A DNA stretch of 64,000 bases from Pantoea sp. WMus005. GTDB taxonomy: Bacteria > Pseudomonadota > Gammaproteobacteria > Enterobacterales > Enterobacteriaceae. Positions 1 to 10,580 of the stretch are shown here, piece by piece. Under the pieces are notes generated by a model. That model did not search any database. It had not been told where the DNA came from and worked only from the letters and a program-made list of their open reading frames with translations. The DNA lies in contig NZ_JACBXU010000006.1 of NCBI RefSeq assembly GCF_013415305.1, forward strand, positions 168,417 through 232,416, given 5' to 3'. A program made the translations under genes and the position numbers. The stretch's first letter is position 1; each line of letters begins with the position of its first letter.

Positions 1-1
1 G

Positions 2-679
2 CTGACGCTATTTGCCGTCTGGGCCGCGATCAACGCCTTTAATATGGTGGATGGGATCGATGGTCTGCTGGGCGGACTCTCCTCTGTCACCTTTGCCGCT
101 ATGGGTATCATCCTCTACTTCGACGGCCAGACCAGCCTTGCGATGTGGTGTTTTGCGATGATTGCCGCCACGCTTCCTTATATTCTGCTTAACCTCGGTT
201 TCCTTGGCCGTCGCTTCAAAGTCTTTATGGGCGATGCCGGCAGTACCATGATCGGGTTCACCATTATCTGGATTCTGCTGGAAACAACGCAGGGTCTGAG
301 CCATCCCATTACGCCCGTTACCGCCCTGTGGCTTATCGCCATTCCGCTGATGGATATGGTGGCGATTATGTATCGTCGCCTGCGTAAAGGCATGAGTCCG
401 TTCTCGGCTGACCGCCAGCACATCCACCATCTGATTATGCGCGCCGGCTTTACCTCGCGTCAGGCCTTTGTGCTGATCACCGTGGCGGCGGCCATCCTTG
501 CCGGTATCGGTGTGCTGGGTGAGTATCTGGCGTTCATCCCGGAGTGGGTGATGCTGCTGCTGTTCCTGGGCGCCTTTATGGTTTATGGCTACTGCCTGAA
601 ACATGCGTGGCGCGTGGCGCGACGTATCCGGCGCATCAAGCGTCGCCTGAGTCATTACCGCGATGCAAAAAACAAATGA
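2..679 (+). CDS. wecA: WecA, UDP-GlcNAc:undecaprenyl-phosphate GlcNAc-1-phosphate transferase (5' truncated by window edge)
   Basis: This integral membrane enzyme starts ECA (and often O-antigen) synthesis by moving GlcNAc-1-phosphate onto undecaprenyl phosphate. Only the C-terminal 225 residues are visible; the reading frame is open to base 2, so the start lies upstream of the window. Visible family marks are the NMVDGIDGL segment, the FMGDAGS motif and the cytoplasmic DRQHIHH histidine motif, with several hydrophobic segments and a very basic C-terminal tail (RRIRRIKRRLSHYR). wzzE follows after 30 bases, as in the standard wec operon. Identity is secure from sequence and context; the missing N-terminus cannot be judged. 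Confidence 0.96.
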   Translation: MTLFAVWAAINAFNMVDGIDGLLGGLSSVTFAAMGIILYFDGQTSLAMWCFAMIAATLPYILLNLGFLGRRFKVFMGDAGSTMIGFTIIWILLETTQGLSHPITPVTALWLIAIPLMDMVAIMYRRLRKGMSPFSADRQHIHHLIMRAGFTSRQAFVLITVAAAILAGIGVLGEYLAFIPEWVMLLLFLGAFMVYGYCLKHAWRVARRIRRIKRRLSHYRDAKNK

Positions 680-709
680 ACCCGATGCTGATTAAAGGAT
701 ACCTCTGCC

Positions 710-1759
710 ATGCATTCTGACGTTGTGGACAACGAACTGGATATTCGCGGCCTGAGCTGCCGTTTATGGCGTGGCAAGCGCTGGATTGTCGGGCTGGCGC
801 TGCTATTTGCTCTGGTCGCCTGGCTGGTGACACTGTTGCTGAAACAGGTCTGGAGCACCACAGCGATCACCGATCGTCCCACGGTGAACATGCTGGGTTC
901 TTACTATGCGCAGCAGCAGTTCCTGACCAATCTGGATGTGCGTAACAACGCCCTGACCCTGGCTGCGCCGTCACCGACGGTGATGGATCAGGTCTATCAG
1001 GAGTTCACCATGCAACTCGCCTCGTGGGATACACGTCGTGAGTTCTGGCAGCAGACGGATTACTTCAAAAGTCGTAAAACCGGCAATGCACATAACGATG
1101 CCGCGCTGCTCGACGATATGATCGGCAATATTCTGTTCACGCCCGCTGACGCGGCACATAACCTGCCTGATAACGTCAAACTCAAAGCGGAAACCGCTGG
1201 CGACGCCAACAATCTGCTGCGTCAGTACATCGCCTACGCCAGTGAGCGCGCCGCGCGTCATCTGAATGATGAGTTAAAAGGCGCCTGGCGGGCGCGTAGC
1301 GACCAGTTGCAGGCGCAGGTGAAACGTCAGGAAGATGTGGCTAACGCGGTCTTTGAGCGCCAGCAGCATCGGCTGGAGCAGGCATTGAAGATCGCCAGCC
1401 AGCAGGGCATCAATGAGAAACAGACGCGCGAAGTCGGTGAGAACCTGGCGGACAGCGATCTATTCCTGCTGGGCCAGCCTGTTTTACAGGGACAACTTGA
1501 TACCCTGCGCGCCACCGGGCCGAGCTTTGATATCAGCTATGATCAGAACAGAGCCATGCTGACCACGCTGCAGACCGGGCCAAAACTGAACAGCAAGTTC
1601 CAGACCTACCGTTACCTGCGTACGCCGGAAGAGCCGGTATCACGTGACAGTCCGCGACGTCTGTTCATGATGATTATGTGGGGTGCCGTTGGGGCATTAA
1701 CAGGCGCAGGAGTGGCGCTGGCACGTCGTCCGCGTCTGATGTCAGACACGCATGAGTGA
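710..1759 (+). CDS. wzzE: WzzE, ECA polysaccharide chain-length modulator
   Basis: WzzE sets the modal chain length of ECA (and cyclic ECA) made by WzyE at the periplasmic face of the inner membrane. The 349-residue protein has the two-helix Wzz layout: a first membrane segment at about residues 27-49, a long periplasmic alpha-helical region, and a second membrane segment at about 319-338 preceded by a proline-rich [14 protein letters not shown] stretch. The length matches the family. The ATG at 710 has an AAAGGA-type ribosome site upstream. It overlaps the region used to start wecB, which fits translational coupling in the operon. Confidence 0.95.
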   Translation: MHSDVVDNELDIRGLSCRLWRGKRWIVGLALLFALVAWLVTLLLKQVWSTTAITDRPTVNMLGSYYAQQQFLTNLDVRNNALTLAAPSPTVMDQVYQEFTMQLASWDTRREFWQQTDYFKSRKTGNAHNDAALLDDMIGNILFTPADAAHNLPDNVKLKAETAGDANNLLRQYIAYASERAARHLNDELKGAWRARSDQLQAQVKRQEDVANAVFERQQHRLEQALKIASQQGINEKQTREVGENLADSDLFLLGQPVLQGQLDTLRATGPSFDISYDQNRAMLTTLQTGPKLNSKFQTYRYLRTPEEPVSRDSPRRLFMMIMWGAVGALTGAGVALARRPRLMSDTHE

Positions 1760-1769
1760 GAGAAACAGT

Positions 1770-2900
1770 GTGAAAGTTCTGACGGTATTTGGTACTCGCC
1801 CCGAAGCGATTAAAATGGCGCCGCTGGTTCAGGCATTGTCGCAGGATCCCGCTTTTGAATCGCGGCTATGCGTCACTGCACAGCATCGCGAAATGCTCGA
1901 TCAGGTGCTGCGTCTGTTCAAGCTGGAACCGGACTACGATCTCAATATTATGCGTCCTGAGCAAGGGCTGACCGAGATTACCTGCCGCATTTTAGAGGGC
2001 ATGAAAACTGTCCTGCTCGACTTCAAACCGGACATCGTGCTGGTGCATGGCGATACCACCACAACGCTGGCGGCGAGCCTGGCGGCTTTTTATCAGCAAA
2101 TTCCCGTAGGACATGTTGAGGCCGGTCTGCGTACCGGCGATCTCGCCTCGCCGTGGCCGGAAGAGGGTAACCGTAAGCTCACCGGCCATCTTGCCCGTCT
2201 GCATTTCACGCCAACTTCACAATCGCGGCAGAATCTGTTGCAGGAAAATTTGCCCGATGCGCGCATCATCGTGACCGGGAATACGGTCATTGATGCGCTG
2301 CTATGGGTACGCGACAGGGTGCTGGATGACAGCAATCTGAATGCACAGTTAGCGGCGCGCTATCCGTTTCTCGATCCGGATAAGAAACTGGTGCTGGTCA
2401 CCGGCCACCGGCGAGAAAGCTTTGGCGGTGGATTTGAACGTATCTGCAGTGCGCTGGCGCAGATCGCCCGCCAGCATCCCGAAGCGCAGATTGTCTATCC
2501 GGTACACCTCAACCCTAATGTCAGCGAGCCGGTTAACCGGATACTCAGCGGCATTGAGAATATTATCCTGATTGAACCGCAGGAGTATCTGCCCTTTGTC
2601 TGGTTGATGAACCGCGCCTGGCTGATTCTTACCGATTCCGGTGGCATTCAGGAGGAAGCCCCTTCGCTGGGTAAACCGGTTCTGGTGATGCGTGACACGA
2701 CTGAGCGGCCTGAAGCGGTCGATGCCGGTACCGTCAAACTGGTGGGAACAGATATTGCCAGAATCGTGGCCAGTGTCAGCCAATTACTGAGTGACGACGC
2801 TGCCTGGCAGGCTATGAGCCACGCCCATAATCCGTATGGCGATGGCAAAGCCTGTGGTCGAATTTTACAAGCCTTAAAAGATAACAGAGCCGAATTATGA
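1770..2900 (+). CDS. wecB: WecB, UDP-N-acetylglucosamine 2-epimerase (non-hydrolysing)
   Basis: WecB converts UDP-GlcNAc to UDP-ManNAc, the first step toward the ManNAcA unit of ECA. The protein has the N-terminal [14 protein letters not shown] signature, [21 protein letters not shown], the TGHRRESFG loop and the C-terminal [20 protein letters not shown] nucleotide-binding segment, typical of the GT-B-like epimerase fold. I place the start at GTG 1770 (376 residues, same as E. coli); an in-frame ATG at 1752 would add six residues and overlap wzzE by 8 bases. The gene ends overlapping wecC by 4 bases. Confidence 0.96.
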   Translation: MKVLTVFGTRPEAIKMAPLVQALSQDPAFESRLCVTAQHREMLDQVLRLFKLEPDYDLNIMRPEQGLTEITCRILEGMKTVLLDFKPDIVLVHGDTTTTLAASLAAFYQQIPVGHVEAGLRTGDLASPWPEEGNRKLTGHLARLHFTPTSQSRQNLLQENLPDARIIVTGNTVIDALLWVRDRVLDDSNLNAQLAARYPFLDPDKKLVLVTGHRRESFGGGFERICSALAQIARQHPEAQIVYPVHLNPNVSEPVNRILSGIENIILIEPQEYLPFVWLMNRAWLILTDSGGIQEEAPSLGKPVLVMRDTTERPEAVDAGTVKLVGTDIARIVASVSQLLSDDAAWQAMSHAHNPYGDGKACGRILQALKDNRAEL

Positions 2901-4156
2901 GTTTTGAAACCATCTCCGTGATTGGACTGGGATACATTGGGCTGCCGACGGCAGCCGTTTTTGCCTCAAAGGGAAAAAAAGTGGTGGGCGTGGATATCAA
3001 TGCGCGTGCCGTTGAAACCATCAATCGTGGCGCGATCCACATCGTGGAACCCGATTTAGATCAGGTGGTGCATGCGGCTGTCACACGTGGCGACCTGCGC
3101 GCCACTACGCAGCCTGAAGCCGCTGACGCTTTTCTGATCGCCGTACCGACGCCTTTCAAAGATGAACATCAGCCCGACCTTCGCTTTGTGAAAGCGGCGG
3201 CGGAGTCGATCGCGCCGGTTCTGAAGAAGGGCGATCTGGTCATCCTGGAATCAACCTCACCAGTGGGCAGTACCGAACAGATGGCTGACTGGCTGGCGGC
3301 GGCGCGTCCCGACCTGCGTTTTCCGCAGCACGGAGAGGCGCCCGATATTTTTGTCGCCTACTGCCCGGAGCGCGTGCTGCCCGGCCAGGTGATGGTTGAG
3401 CTGATCAACAACGACAGGGTGATTGGCGGCATGACGCCGGCCTGTTCCGCTCGCGCCAGCGAACTCTACCGGCTGTTTTTAAAAGGCGAATGCGTTGAGA
3501 CCAACGCCCGCACCGCCGAGATGTGTAAGCTGACGGAAAACAGCTTCCGTGACGTGAATATCGCTTTTGCCAATGAGCTGTCGCTGATTTGTGCCGATCA
3601 GGGCATCAACGTCTGGGAACTGATTGCGCTGGCGAATCGCCATCCGCGCGTCAACATTCTGCAGCCTGGCCCGGGCGTCGGTGGCCACTGTATCGCCGTT
3701 GATCCCTGGTTTATCGTGGCGCAGAATCCTGAATTAGCCCGCCTGATCCGCACCGCGCGTGAGGTGAATGACGCCAAGCCACAGTGGGTGCTGGACCAGG
3801 TGAAAACTGCGCTGGCGGACTGTCTGACGCAGACCGGCAAACGCGCCAGCGATATCACTATCGCCTGCTTTGGCCTGGCCTTTAAACCGAATATCGACGA
3901 CCTGCGCGAAAGCCCGGCCGTAGGTGTGGCGCAGAACATTGCTGAATGGCACAGCGGCACAACCTGGGTGGTTGAACCCCATATTGAGCAACTTGCGGAC
4001 GCTCTGGCGGATAGGGCCGAACTGGTCTCCTGCGAGCAGGCGCTGGCCCAGGCTGATATTCTGGTGATGCTGGTCGATCACCGTGGCTTCCGCGCCATTG
4101 ATGCCGCCGACGTTCAGCAGAACTGGATCGTCGACACCAAAGGTGTCTGGCGATGA
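2897..4156 (+). CDS. wecC: WecC, UDP-N-acetyl-D-mannosamine dehydrogenase
   Basis: WecC oxidises UDP-ManNAc twice with NAD+ to UDP-ManNAcA, the donor for WecG. The 419-residue protein has the N-terminal Rossmann motif [10 protein letters not shown], the central [18 protein letters not shown] helix, the catalytic cysteine in [14 protein letters not shown], and the C-terminal [13 protein letters not shown] segment. Its ATG overlaps the end of wecB by 4 bases. Its TGA overlaps the ATG of a 22-codon rffG remnant (ATGA), so the normal wecC-rffG coupling signal is kept although rffG itself is gone. Confidence 0.96.
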   Translation: MSFETISVIGLGYIGLPTAAVFASKGKKVVGVDINARAVETINRGAIHIVEPDLDQVVHAAVTRGDLRATTQPEAADAFLIAVPTPFKDEHQPDLRFVKAAAESIAPVLKKGDLVILESTSPVGSTEQMADWLAAARPDLRFPQHGEAPDIFVAYCPERVLPGQVMVELINNDRVIGGMTPACSARASELYRLFLKGECVETNARTAEMCKLTENSFRDVNIAFANELSLICADQGINVWELIALANRHPRVNILQPGPGVGGHCIAVDPWFIVAQNPELARLIRTAREVNDAKPQWVLDQVKTALADCLTQTGKRASDITIACFGLAFKPNIDDLRESPAVGVAQNIAEWHSGTTWVVEPHIEQLADALADRAELVSCEQALAQADILVMLVDHRGFRAIDAADVQQNWIVDTKGVWR

Positions 4157-4221
4157 AGCGCTTTCTGATCACGGGCGGTGCCGGTTTTATCGGCTCGGCT
4201 CTGGTGCGTTTTACCGCTTAG
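4153..4221 (+). pseudogene. rffG: rffG remnant (first 19 codons of dTDP-glucose 4,6-dehydratase, then stop)
   Basis: The reading frame that overlaps the wecC stop encodes 22 residues beginning [19 protein letters not shown], the diagnostic N-terminal Rossmann motif of RffG, and then runs FTA and a TAG stop at 4219-4221. An intact RffG is about 355 residues and makes dTDP-4-keto-6-deoxyglucose for the Fuc4NAc branch of ECA. Everything after about codon 19 has been lost, and an rffH tail follows within about 25 bases. The peptide may still be translated because the ATGA overlap with wecC is intact, but it cannot be an enzyme. Confidence 0.9.
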
Positions 4222-4359
4222 ACGGCTGGCATGATCGGCTCCTGGCGTAACAGCTGGCTCAGTGATGACAAGCTGCGTGCCGCCGGTAAAGCGCTGACAA
4301 TAACCGGCTACGGCCAATACCTGCTGGATTTATTACATGCCCGTCCACGTCAGTATTAA
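4222..4359 (+). pseudogene. rffH: rffH remnant (C-terminal ~37 codons of glucose-1-phosphate thymidylyltransferase)
   Basis: From about 4246 to the TAA at 4357-4359 one frame reads RNSWLSDDKLRAAGKALT and continues ITGYGQYLLDLLHARPRQY. From memory this matches the C-terminus of enterobacterial RffH, which ends in TGYGQYLLELLRARPRQY. The catalytic nucleotidyltransferase domain is absent. The tail overlaps the wecD start by 23 bases, exactly where intact rffH normally overlaps wecD. An ATG at 4231 is in frame and could give a 42-residue peptide; no good ribosome site is seen. The tail may survive because wecD translation is coupled to it (inference). Confidence 0.88.
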
Positions 4360-5044
4360 TCCCCTAAGCTGGGAAAGCGCATTCTTCGGTGTTGAGACTG
4401 TGCGGCTGGAGCCGCAGGGTGATATGCCGCTGGAACAGGCACTGCATCATCCCTGTGCGCTGATGCAGATGAAAGTCGCGGCCAGTGAGACGGCGCTGAT
4501 TGATACGCTGCAACAGCATCAGTTCCAGCTGGCTGAAGGCGAAGCAGACCTGACGCTGGCGGTTAAAGAGACGGAGCGGCAGGCGGGGATTCGCATTGCG
4601 CGTGAAGCACAAATCCCGCTACTGCGCGATGCAGCGTCGCAGCTTTTCAGCCAGAGCCGTTTTCGCGCGCCCTGGTATGCGCCAGACGCCAGCGGACGCT
4701 TCTATGCGCAGTGGATTGAGAATGCGGTGCGTGGAACGTTTGACGATCAGTGCCTGGTAGCCAGTGACGCCACCGGTCAGCTGCAGGGATTTGTGTCGCT
4801 GCGCGCGGTGGACGGCGATGCCCGCATTGGTCTGCTGGGCGTGCTGCCTGACGCACAGGGCCAGGGACTGGGTCAGCGACTGCTGCTGGCGGCGGCGGAC
4901 TGGGCGCGGGTACGACAGCTGGCTCAGCTTCGGGTTGCTACACAGCTCAGTAATCTCACGGCGATGCGCCTCTATTTACGCAGCGGTGCCCGGCTCGACA
5001 GCACTGCCTACTGGTTTTACAGGAAAGGTCATGATTCCATTTAA
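4337..5044 (+). CDS. wecD: WecD, dTDP-4-amino-4,6-dideoxy-D-galactose N-acetyltransferase
   Basis: WecD (RffC) is a GNAT-family enzyme that acetylates dTDP-Fuc4N with acetyl-CoA to give dTDP-Fuc4NAc for ECA. The 235-residue protein has an N-terminal family-specific region and a C-terminal GNAT domain with the acetyl-CoA loop LGVLPDAQGQGLGQRLL (about residues 170-190) and the NLTAMRLYLRSGARL segment. The start overlaps the rffH remnant, and no strong ribosome site precedes it, which fits coupling to upstream translation. The end overlaps wecE by 14 bases. Confidence 0.92.
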   Translation: MPVHVSINPLSWESAFFGVETVRLEPQGDMPLEQALHHPCALMQMKVAASETALIDTLQQHQFQLAEGEADLTLAVKETERQAGIRIAREAQIPLLRDAASQLFSQSRFRAPWYAPDASGRFYAQWIENAVRGTFDDQCLVASDATGQLQGFVSLRAVDGDARIGLLGVLPDAQGQGLGQRLLLAAADWARVRQLAQLRVATQLSNLTAMRLYLRSGARLDSTAYWFYRKGHDSI

Positions 5045-6161
5045 TGCGCCCCCGATTGTGGGCACAGAAATCGAGTATATGCAGTCGGCGATGAACAGCG
5101 GCAAGCTGTGCGGCGACGGCGGATTTACCCGTCGCTGTCAGCAGTGGATGGAGCAGCGTTTTGGCAGCAAAAAAGTGCTGTTGACGCCTTCATGTACCGC
5201 TTCGCTGGAGATGGCGGCGCTGTTAATCGATCTGCAGCCTGGCGATGAAGTCATTATGCCGAGCTACACCTTTGTCTCAACCGCCAACGCCTTTGTACTG
5301 CGCGGCGCGCGCATCGTGTTTGTCGATGTGCGCCCGGACACTATGAACATTGATGAAACGCTAATCGAAGCCGCCATCACTGAAAAAACCCGCGCCATCG
5401 TGCCAGTGCATTACGCAGGCGTGGCCTGTGAAATGGACACCATTATGGCGCTGGCGGCCAGGCATAACCTGTTTGTGATTGAAGATGCAGCGCAGGGGGT
5501 AATGTCACGCTACAAAGGGCGCGCGCTTGGCACCATCGGTCACATTGGCTGCTTCAGTTTCCACGAAACCAAAAACTACACTGCCGGTGGCGAAGGTGGC
5601 GCGACACTCATCAACGACGCCGGCCTGGTCGAGCGCGCCGAGATTGTGCGGGAAAAAGGCACTAACCGCAGCCAGTTCTTCCGGGGTCAGGTCGATAAAT
5701 ATACCTGGCGCGATATGGGGTCGAGCTACCTGATGGCCGATCTGCAGGCGGCCTACCTCTGGGCGCAGCTGGAAGCCGCTGAGCGCATCAACCAGCAGCG
5801 GTTACGCATCTGGCAGCGCTATTATGAGGCACTCCAGCCGCTGGCGGCTCAGGGTCGAATCAGCCTGCCGGTGATCCCCGCCAGCTGTGAACACAATGCG
5901 CACATGTTTTACATCAAACTGCGCGATCAGGACGATCGCCAGGCGCTGATCAACTGGATGAAAGAAGCCGAGATACTGACGGTGTTCCACTATATTCCGC
6001 TGCACAGTTCGCCAGCTGGTGAGCGTTTCTCGCAGTTTGTCGGCGACGACCGCTATACCACGCAGGAAAGTGAACGTCTGCTGCGCCTGCCGCTGTTTTA
6101 TAACCTGTCCGACAATAACCAGAGCACGGTTATCAGCTCACTGCTGAGCTTCTTTTCCTGA
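5031..6161 (+). CDS. wecE: WecE, dTDP-4-amino-4,6-dideoxygalactose transaminase
   Basis: WecE (RffA) is a PLP enzyme of the DegT/DnrJ/EryC1 family that transfers an amino group from glutamate to dTDP-4-keto-6-deoxyglucose. The substrate must come from RffG/RffH-type enzymes, which are missing next door. The 376-residue protein shows TPSCTASLEMAALL, PSYTFVSTANAF, the DAAQG motif and the PLP-lysine region FHETKNYTAGGEGG. I start it at ATG 5031, which gives MIPFNAPP and the E. coli length. An upstream in-frame extension would run through wecD and is rejected. Its TGA overlaps the wzxE start. Confidence 0.95.
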   Translation: MIPFNAPPIVGTEIEYMQSAMNSGKLCGDGGFTRRCQQWMEQRFGSKKVLLTPSCTASLEMAALLIDLQPGDEVIMPSYTFVSTANAFVLRGARIVFVDVRPDTMNIDETLIEAAITEKTRAIVPVHYAGVACEMDTIMALAARHNLFVIEDAAQGVMSRYKGRALGTIGHIGCFSFHETKNYTAGGEGGATLINDAGLVERAEIVREKGTNRSQFFRGQVDKYTWRDMGSSYLMADLQAAYLWAQLEAAERINQQRLRIWQRYYEALQPLAAQGRISLPVIPASCEHNAHMFYIKLRDQDDRQALINWMKEAEILTVFHYIPLHSSPAGERFSQFVGDDRYTTQESERLLRLPLFYNLSDNNQSTVISSLLSFFS

Positions 6162-7411
6162 TGTCATTAGCCAGAGCCTCAGTGTGGACCGCATCGTCTA
6201 CGCTGGTAAAAATTGTGGCCGGTCTGCTGGTGGTCAAGTTGCTGGCGATCAGCTTCGGACCTGAGGGGGTCGGCCAGGCGGGGAATTTCCGTCAGTTGAT
6301 CACCGTGCTGGGTGTGCTGGCGGGCGCGGGCATTTTTAACGGCGTTACTACCTATGTGGCGCAGTATCAGCAGCAGCCCGGTCAATTGCGGGCGATGGTG
6401 GGCACGGCATCGACCATGGTGCTTGGCTTTTCTGGCGTGCTGGCGCTGCTGTTTCTGCTGGCGGCAGCACCTGTCAGCACCGCGCTGTTTGGCCACGACC
6501 GCTATCAGGGTGTCATCCGCGTCGTCGCCTTTCTTCAGCTCGGTATCGCCTGGGCCAACTTTACCCTGGCGCTGCTGAAGGGCTACCGCGACGCGCGCGG
6601 TAATGCGCTGGCACTGATTCTCGGCAGCCTGACTGGCGTGGCGGGCTATGTACTCTGCTGGTGGCTGGGGGGTTATCAGGGAGCGCTGATTGGCCTCGCG
6701 CTGGTGCCAGCCTTGCTGCTGCCGCCTGCGCTGATGATGCTGAAACGTCGCGCGCCGCTGCCGCTGAGCTGGCTGCGCCCGCAATGGCATCCTGAGCTGG
6801 CACGCAATCTGGCAAAATATACCCTGATGGCATTGATCACGGCCGTGACCCTGCCGGTCGCCTGGGTGTTGATGCGTAACCTGCTGGCAGAGCAGGAAGG
6901 ATGGGCGCAGGTCGGATTGTGGCAGGGCGTCACCAGCATTTCCGATGCCTATCTGCAGTTTATTACCGCGACGTTTAGCGTCTGGCTGCTGCCGACGCTG
7001 GCGCGGCTCGACAATAAACGCGACATCGCGCGTGAGATTGGCCGTGCATTGCGCTTTGTACTGCCCGCCGTGGCGGTTGCCAGCTTTGGCGTCTGGGTGC
7101 TGCGGGATTTTGCCATCAGCCTGCTGTTCTCTGAGGCATTTCGTGGGATGCGCGATCTCTTTGTCTGGCAGCTGTGCGGCGATGTTTTTAAAGTCGGTGC
7201 CTATGTTTTCGGATATCTGGTTATCGCCAAAGCCTCACTGCGCTTTTATGTTCTGACTGAGATCAGCCAGTTTCTGTTGCTGACCCTGTTTTCACGCTGG
7301 TTGATCCCGTTACAGGGCGCGACGGGTGCGGCGCAGGCCTATATGTTTACCTATATGGCTTACTTCACCTTGTGCTGTGGCGCTTTTATTGTTTACTGCC
7401 GGAAAAAATGA
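6161..7411 (+). CDS. wzxE: WzxE, ECA lipid III flippase
   Basis: WzxE moves the undecaprenyl-linked ECA trisaccharide across the inner membrane. The 416-residue protein is almost entirely hydrophobic with about twelve membrane segments and begins with the family-typical [18 protein letters not shown]. The length equals that of E. coli WzxE. The ATG at 6161 shares its first base with the wecE stop codon, and its own stop overlaps wecF by an ATGA junction, both marks of a tightly coupled operon. Confidence 0.94.
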   Translation: MSLARASVWTASSTLVKIVAGLLVVKLLAISFGPEGVGQAGNFRQLITVLGVLAGAGIFNGVTTYVAQYQQQPGQLRAMVGTASTMVLGFSGVLALLFLLAAAPVSTALFGHDRYQGVIRVVAFLQLGIAWANFTLALLKGYRDARGNALALILGSLTGVAGYVLCWWLGGYQGALIGLALVPALLLPPALMMLKRRAPLPLSWLRPQWHPELARNLAKYTLMALITAVTLPVAWVLMRNLLAEQEGWAQVGLWQGVTSISDAYLQFITATFSVWLLPTLARLDNKRDIAREIGRALRFVLPAVAVASFGVWVLRDFAISLLFSEAFRGMRDLFVWQLCGDVFKVGAYVFGYLVIAKASLRFYVLTEISQFLLLTLFSRWLIPLQGATGAAQAYMFTYMAYFTLCCGAFIVYCRKK

Positions 7412-8475
7412 CTTTAATTCACGTTTTAGGATCGGACATCCCCCACCACAATCTTACGGTGCTGCGCTTTTTCAACGATGTACTTAGCGTTGAGCAGCCT
7501 GTGGCTTCGCCACGTCATTTTATGGTGGTGACCCAGCGGCCTGAGAGCCTTGCTCCGTTCAGTGCGTTGCAGATCGAGTGCTTCACCAGCAAGAAAGCGC
7601 TGTCGCAGGCGCTGCTGCAGCGAGCCAGAAATCGTCAGCAGCGTTTTTTCTGTCACGGTCAGTTTAATCCGTGGATCTGGCTGGCATTACTCAGCGGCAG
7701 GCTGCGCCGTTCACAGCTTTTCTGGCATGTCTGGGGCGCCGATCTCTATGAAGATTCGCGCAGCCTGAAGTTTCGCCTGTTCTATCTGGTTCGTCGTATA
7801 GCGCAGGGGCGGGTTGCACAGGTTTTCGCGACCCGTGGCGACCTGCATCATTACCAGCAGCGTCATCGCCGCGTTCCCGGTTCACTGCTTTATTTCCCGA
7901 CCCGAATGCCCGCCACCGCCGTTGAGTCTGCGCCGTCAGAGCCGTTTACGCTGCTGCTGGGCAACTCGGGCGATCCGAGTAACCGGCACATCGAAGGCTT
8001 AAAAGCGATTCACGCGCAGTTTGGCGAGCAGGTGCGTATCGAGGTGCCGCTAGGCTATCCGCCAGGCAATGAGGCTTACATCAGCCAGATTCAGTCCGCA
8101 GCAGAGGCGCTCTTCCCGAACGGACAGGTGAATCTGATGCGGGAAAATCTGGCCTTTGATGATTACTTAGCGCTGCTGGCGCGCTGCCATGTCGGCTATT
8201 TTATGTTTGAGCGTCAGCAGGGGGTGGGAACACTCTGTCTGCTGATCCAGGCCAACGTGCCGTTTATACTGACCCGCAAAAATCCGTTCTGGCGTGATGT
8301 AGCAGAACAGCAGCTTCCGGTATTGTTCAGCGAAGACACGCTGTCGCCCGCAGTGATCGCCGAGGCTCGCCGTCAACTGATGCGCTGTGATAAACAGGCA
8401 ATCGCCTTTTTTGCGCCGGCTTATCTGGCAGGCTGGCGGGCAGCGTTACAGCTCAGCGAAGGGGAATTGTCATGA
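7408..8475 (+). CDS. wecF: WecF, TDP-Fuc4NAc:lipid II Fuc4NAc transferase
   Basis: WecF (RffT) is a GT56-family glycosyltransferase that adds Fuc4NAc to ECA lipid II, completing the trisaccharide. The 355-residue protein shows the N-terminal [25 protein letters not shown], the [11 protein letters not shown] segment, [22 protein letters not shown] and [15 protein letters not shown], which match the family throughout. I choose ATG 7408 (ATGA overlap with wzxE) rather than upstream starts inside wzxE, because [10 protein letters not shown] is the usual N-terminus. It overlaps wzyE by 4 bases. Confidence 0.94.
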   Translation: MTLIHVLGSDIPHHNLTVLRFFNDVLSVEQPVASPRHFMVVTQRPESLAPFSALQIECFTSKKALSQALLQRARNRQQRFFCHGQFNPWIWLALLSGRLRRSQLFWHVWGADLYEDSRSLKFRLFYLVRRIAQGRVAQVFATRGDLHHYQQRHRRVPGSLLYFPTRMPATAVESAPSEPFTLLLGNSGDPSNRHIEGLKAIHAQFGEQVRIEVPLGYPPGNEAYISQIQSAAEALFPNGQVNLMRENLAFDDYLALLARCHVGYFMFERQQGVGTLCLLIQANVPFILTRKNPFWRDVAEQQLPVLFSEDTLSPAVIAEARRQLMRCDKQAIAFFAPAYLAGWRAALQLSEGELS

Positions 8476-9815
8476 GTCTGATGCAGTTTGGTGGCCTGCT
8501 GGTGGTCTATCTGCTGTCGCTGGTTTTTATTCTGACGCTGACCTGGCGAGAGTTTAAGCGCGTCCGTTTTAACTTCCATCTCTTCTTCACGCTGCTGTTC
8601 TTACTGACCTTTTATTTCGGCTTCCCACTGACCTCCGTGCTGGTGTTTCGCTTTAATGTTGAGGTGGTGCCGGTGGAGAATCTGCTGGAGGCGCTGCTGT
8701 CGGCGACGGCGTTTTACGCCATTTATTACGTCAGTTATAAAGTGCGTCTGAAACCTGCCAGTGCGCCTCCTGCGAAGCCCTGGCTGCAGATGAATCGGGT
8801 TGAAACCCACCTGACCTGTATAATTCTGGCGCTGGTGGCGCTGGGAACCGTGACGGTGTTCTTCATTCACAACGGTTTTCTGCTGTTCCGTCTGACCGCC
8901 TATAACCAGATTTTCTCCAGCGAAGTGTCGGGTGTGGCGCTCAAGCGCTTCTTCTATTTCTTTATCCCGGCGATGCTGATTCCCTACTTTTTGAGTCCGA
9001 CGCGCCGCAACTGGCTGCTGTTCCTGGTGGTAACGGTTGCCTTCGGTTTGCTGACCTACGCACTGGTGGGCGGCACCCGCGCCAATATCATTATTGCGTT
9101 TGCCCTGTTCCTGTTCATCGGGATTACCCGTGGCTGGATCACATTGTGGATGCTGGCAACAGCGGGCGTACTGGCGATTGCGGGGATGTTCTGGCTGGCG
9201 CTGCGCCGCTATAACCTCGACGTAATGGGTGATGAAGCGTTTTATACCTTCCTCTATCTGACGCGTGATACTTTCTCGCCGTGGGAGAATCTCGCCCTGC
9301 TGCTGGATAACTACGCCCGCATTGAGTTTCAGGGGCTGGCACCGCTGTGGCGTGATTTCTACGTTTTCATTCCATCCTGGCTCTGGCCGGATCGGCCACT
9401 GGCGGTATTAAACAGTGCGAACTACTTCACCTGGGACGTGCTGAACAACCATTCTGGTCTGGCGATTTCACCCACACTAATCGGGTCACTGGTGGTGATG
9501 GGCGGCGTCTGGGCAATTCCACTCGGTGCCGTTGCGGTAGGGATGATTATTAAAGCCTTTGATGCGATCTACCAGCGTGGCTGCCTTGAAACCAACCGGT
9601 ACACGGGCGCCATCCTGCAAAGCTTCTGTTTTGGCGCGGTGTTTAACATGATCGTACTGGCTCGCGAAGGTCTTGATGCATTCGGCTCTCGCGTAGTGTT
9701 TTTCTGTATCATTTTTGCTGCCTGTCTGGGCATGGCTAAATTACTTTTCTGGTTTCTTGATCGCGCAGGCTTAATTCGCGACCGCAGCAGGCGGGTTTTG
9801 CACAGCCCGCTCTGA
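8472..9815 (+). CDS. wzyE: WzyE, ECA polymerase
   Basis: WzyE polymerises ECA trisaccharide repeats at the periplasmic face of the inner membrane under control of WzzE. The 447-residue protein is highly hydrophobic with eleven or so membrane segments and a larger periplasmic loop around residues 250-330 ([29 protein letters not shown]). Length and local motifs fit the family (E. coli 450). Its ATG overlaps the wecF stop by 4 bases. Confidence 0.93.
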   Translation: MSLMQFGGLLVVYLLSLVFILTLTWREFKRVRFNFHLFFTLLFLLTFYFGFPLTSVLVFRFNVEVVPVENLLEALLSATAFYAIYYVSYKVRLKPASAPPAKPWLQMNRVETHLTCIILALVALGTVTVFFIHNGFLLFRLTAYNQIFSSEVSGVALKRFFYFFIPAMLIPYFLSPTRRNWLLFLVVTVAFGLLTYALVGGTRANIIIAFALFLFIGITRGWITLWMLATAGVLAIAGMFWLALRRYNLDVMGDEAFYTFLYLTRDTFSPWENLALLLDNYARIEFQGLAPLWRDFYVFIPSWLWPDRPLAVLNSANYFTWDVLNNHSGLAISPTLIGSLVVMGGVWAIPLGAVAVGMIIKAFDAIYQRGCLETNRYTGAILQSFCFGAVFNMIVLAREGLDAFGSRVVFFCIIFAACLGMAKLLFWFLDRAGLIRDRSRRVLHSPL

Positions 9816-9839
9816 TTAACCTCTGGATTGATGAGAGAT

Positions 9840-10580
9840 ATGAAAACGTTAACTGAGACGCCGCAGTACCGTATTCGCGGCGTTGATTTGTATGGCTTCG
9901 AAAACATGCCGTCGGCGGTAAATTTTCTGATGCCGCCGCAGCGCGTTCGCAGCGGTATTTTAGTCGCTATTAATGCGGAGAAAATCCTGACCGCTGAGCG
10001 GGATGAGGGATTACGCACGCTGTTGGCGCAGGCGGAATATGCCTACGCCGATGGCATCAGCATTGTGCGTTCGATTCGTAAAAAGTATCCGCAGGCGTCA
10101 GTGCAGCGCATTGCGGGTGCAGATTTATGGGAAGCGCTGATGGAGCGCGCCGGGCGGGAAGGGACGCCGGTGTTTCTAATCGGCGGCCGTCAGCAGGTGC
10201 TGGATGAGACCTGTAATAAGTTACGCCGACAGTGGAATGTGAATATTGTCGGGGCGCAGGATGGCTATTTTGCGCCAGCCGATCAGGATGCGCTGTTTGC
10301 CCGAATTGCAGCCAGCGGCGCGAAGCTGGTGACCGTAGCGCTGGGATCGCCACGTCAGGAGCTGCTGATGCTGGCGTGCCGTGCGCACTGGCCTGAAGCG
10401 CTCTATATGGGCGTGGGCGGAACGTACGATGTTTTCACCGGCCATGTGAAGCGCGCCCCTAAAATCTGGCAGCGACTGGGGCTGGAATGGCTCTATCGTC
10501 TGATTCGACAGCCGAGCCGCCTGCGCAGGCAATTAAAACTGCTTAAATATTTGCGCTATCACTGGCGCGGCGATCTCTGA
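9840..10580 (+). CDS. wecG: WecG, UDP-ManNAcA:lipid I ManNAcA transferase
   Basis: WecG (RffM), a WecG/TagA/CpsF (GT26) family enzyme, adds ManNAcA to ECA lipid I. The 246-residue protein has [14 protein letters not shown] [48 protein letters not shown], the VALGSPRQE loop and [20 protein letters not shown] use ATG 9840 because it gives the same N-terminal register and length as E. coli WecG; ATG 9831 is an alternative that adds MRD. It is the last gene of the ECA operon. yifK, which usually follows, is not present. Confidence 0.93.
   Translation: MKTLTETPQYRIRGVDLYGFENMPSAVNFLMPPQRVRSGILVAINAEKILTAERDEGLRTLLAQAEYAYADGISIVRSIRKKYPQASVQRIAGADLWEALMERAGREGTPVFLIGGRQQVLDETCNKLRRQWNVNIVGAQDGYFAPADQDALFARIAASGAKLVTVALGSPRQELLMLACRAHWPEALYMGVGGTYDVFTGHVKRAPKIWQRLGLEWLYRLIRQPSRLRRQLKLLKYLRYHWRGDL

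Noticed and set aside
4764..5030. N-terminal extension of WecE by 89 residues
   Set aside because: The extension lies wholly within wecD in another frame; WecE homologues begin at MIPFNAPP.
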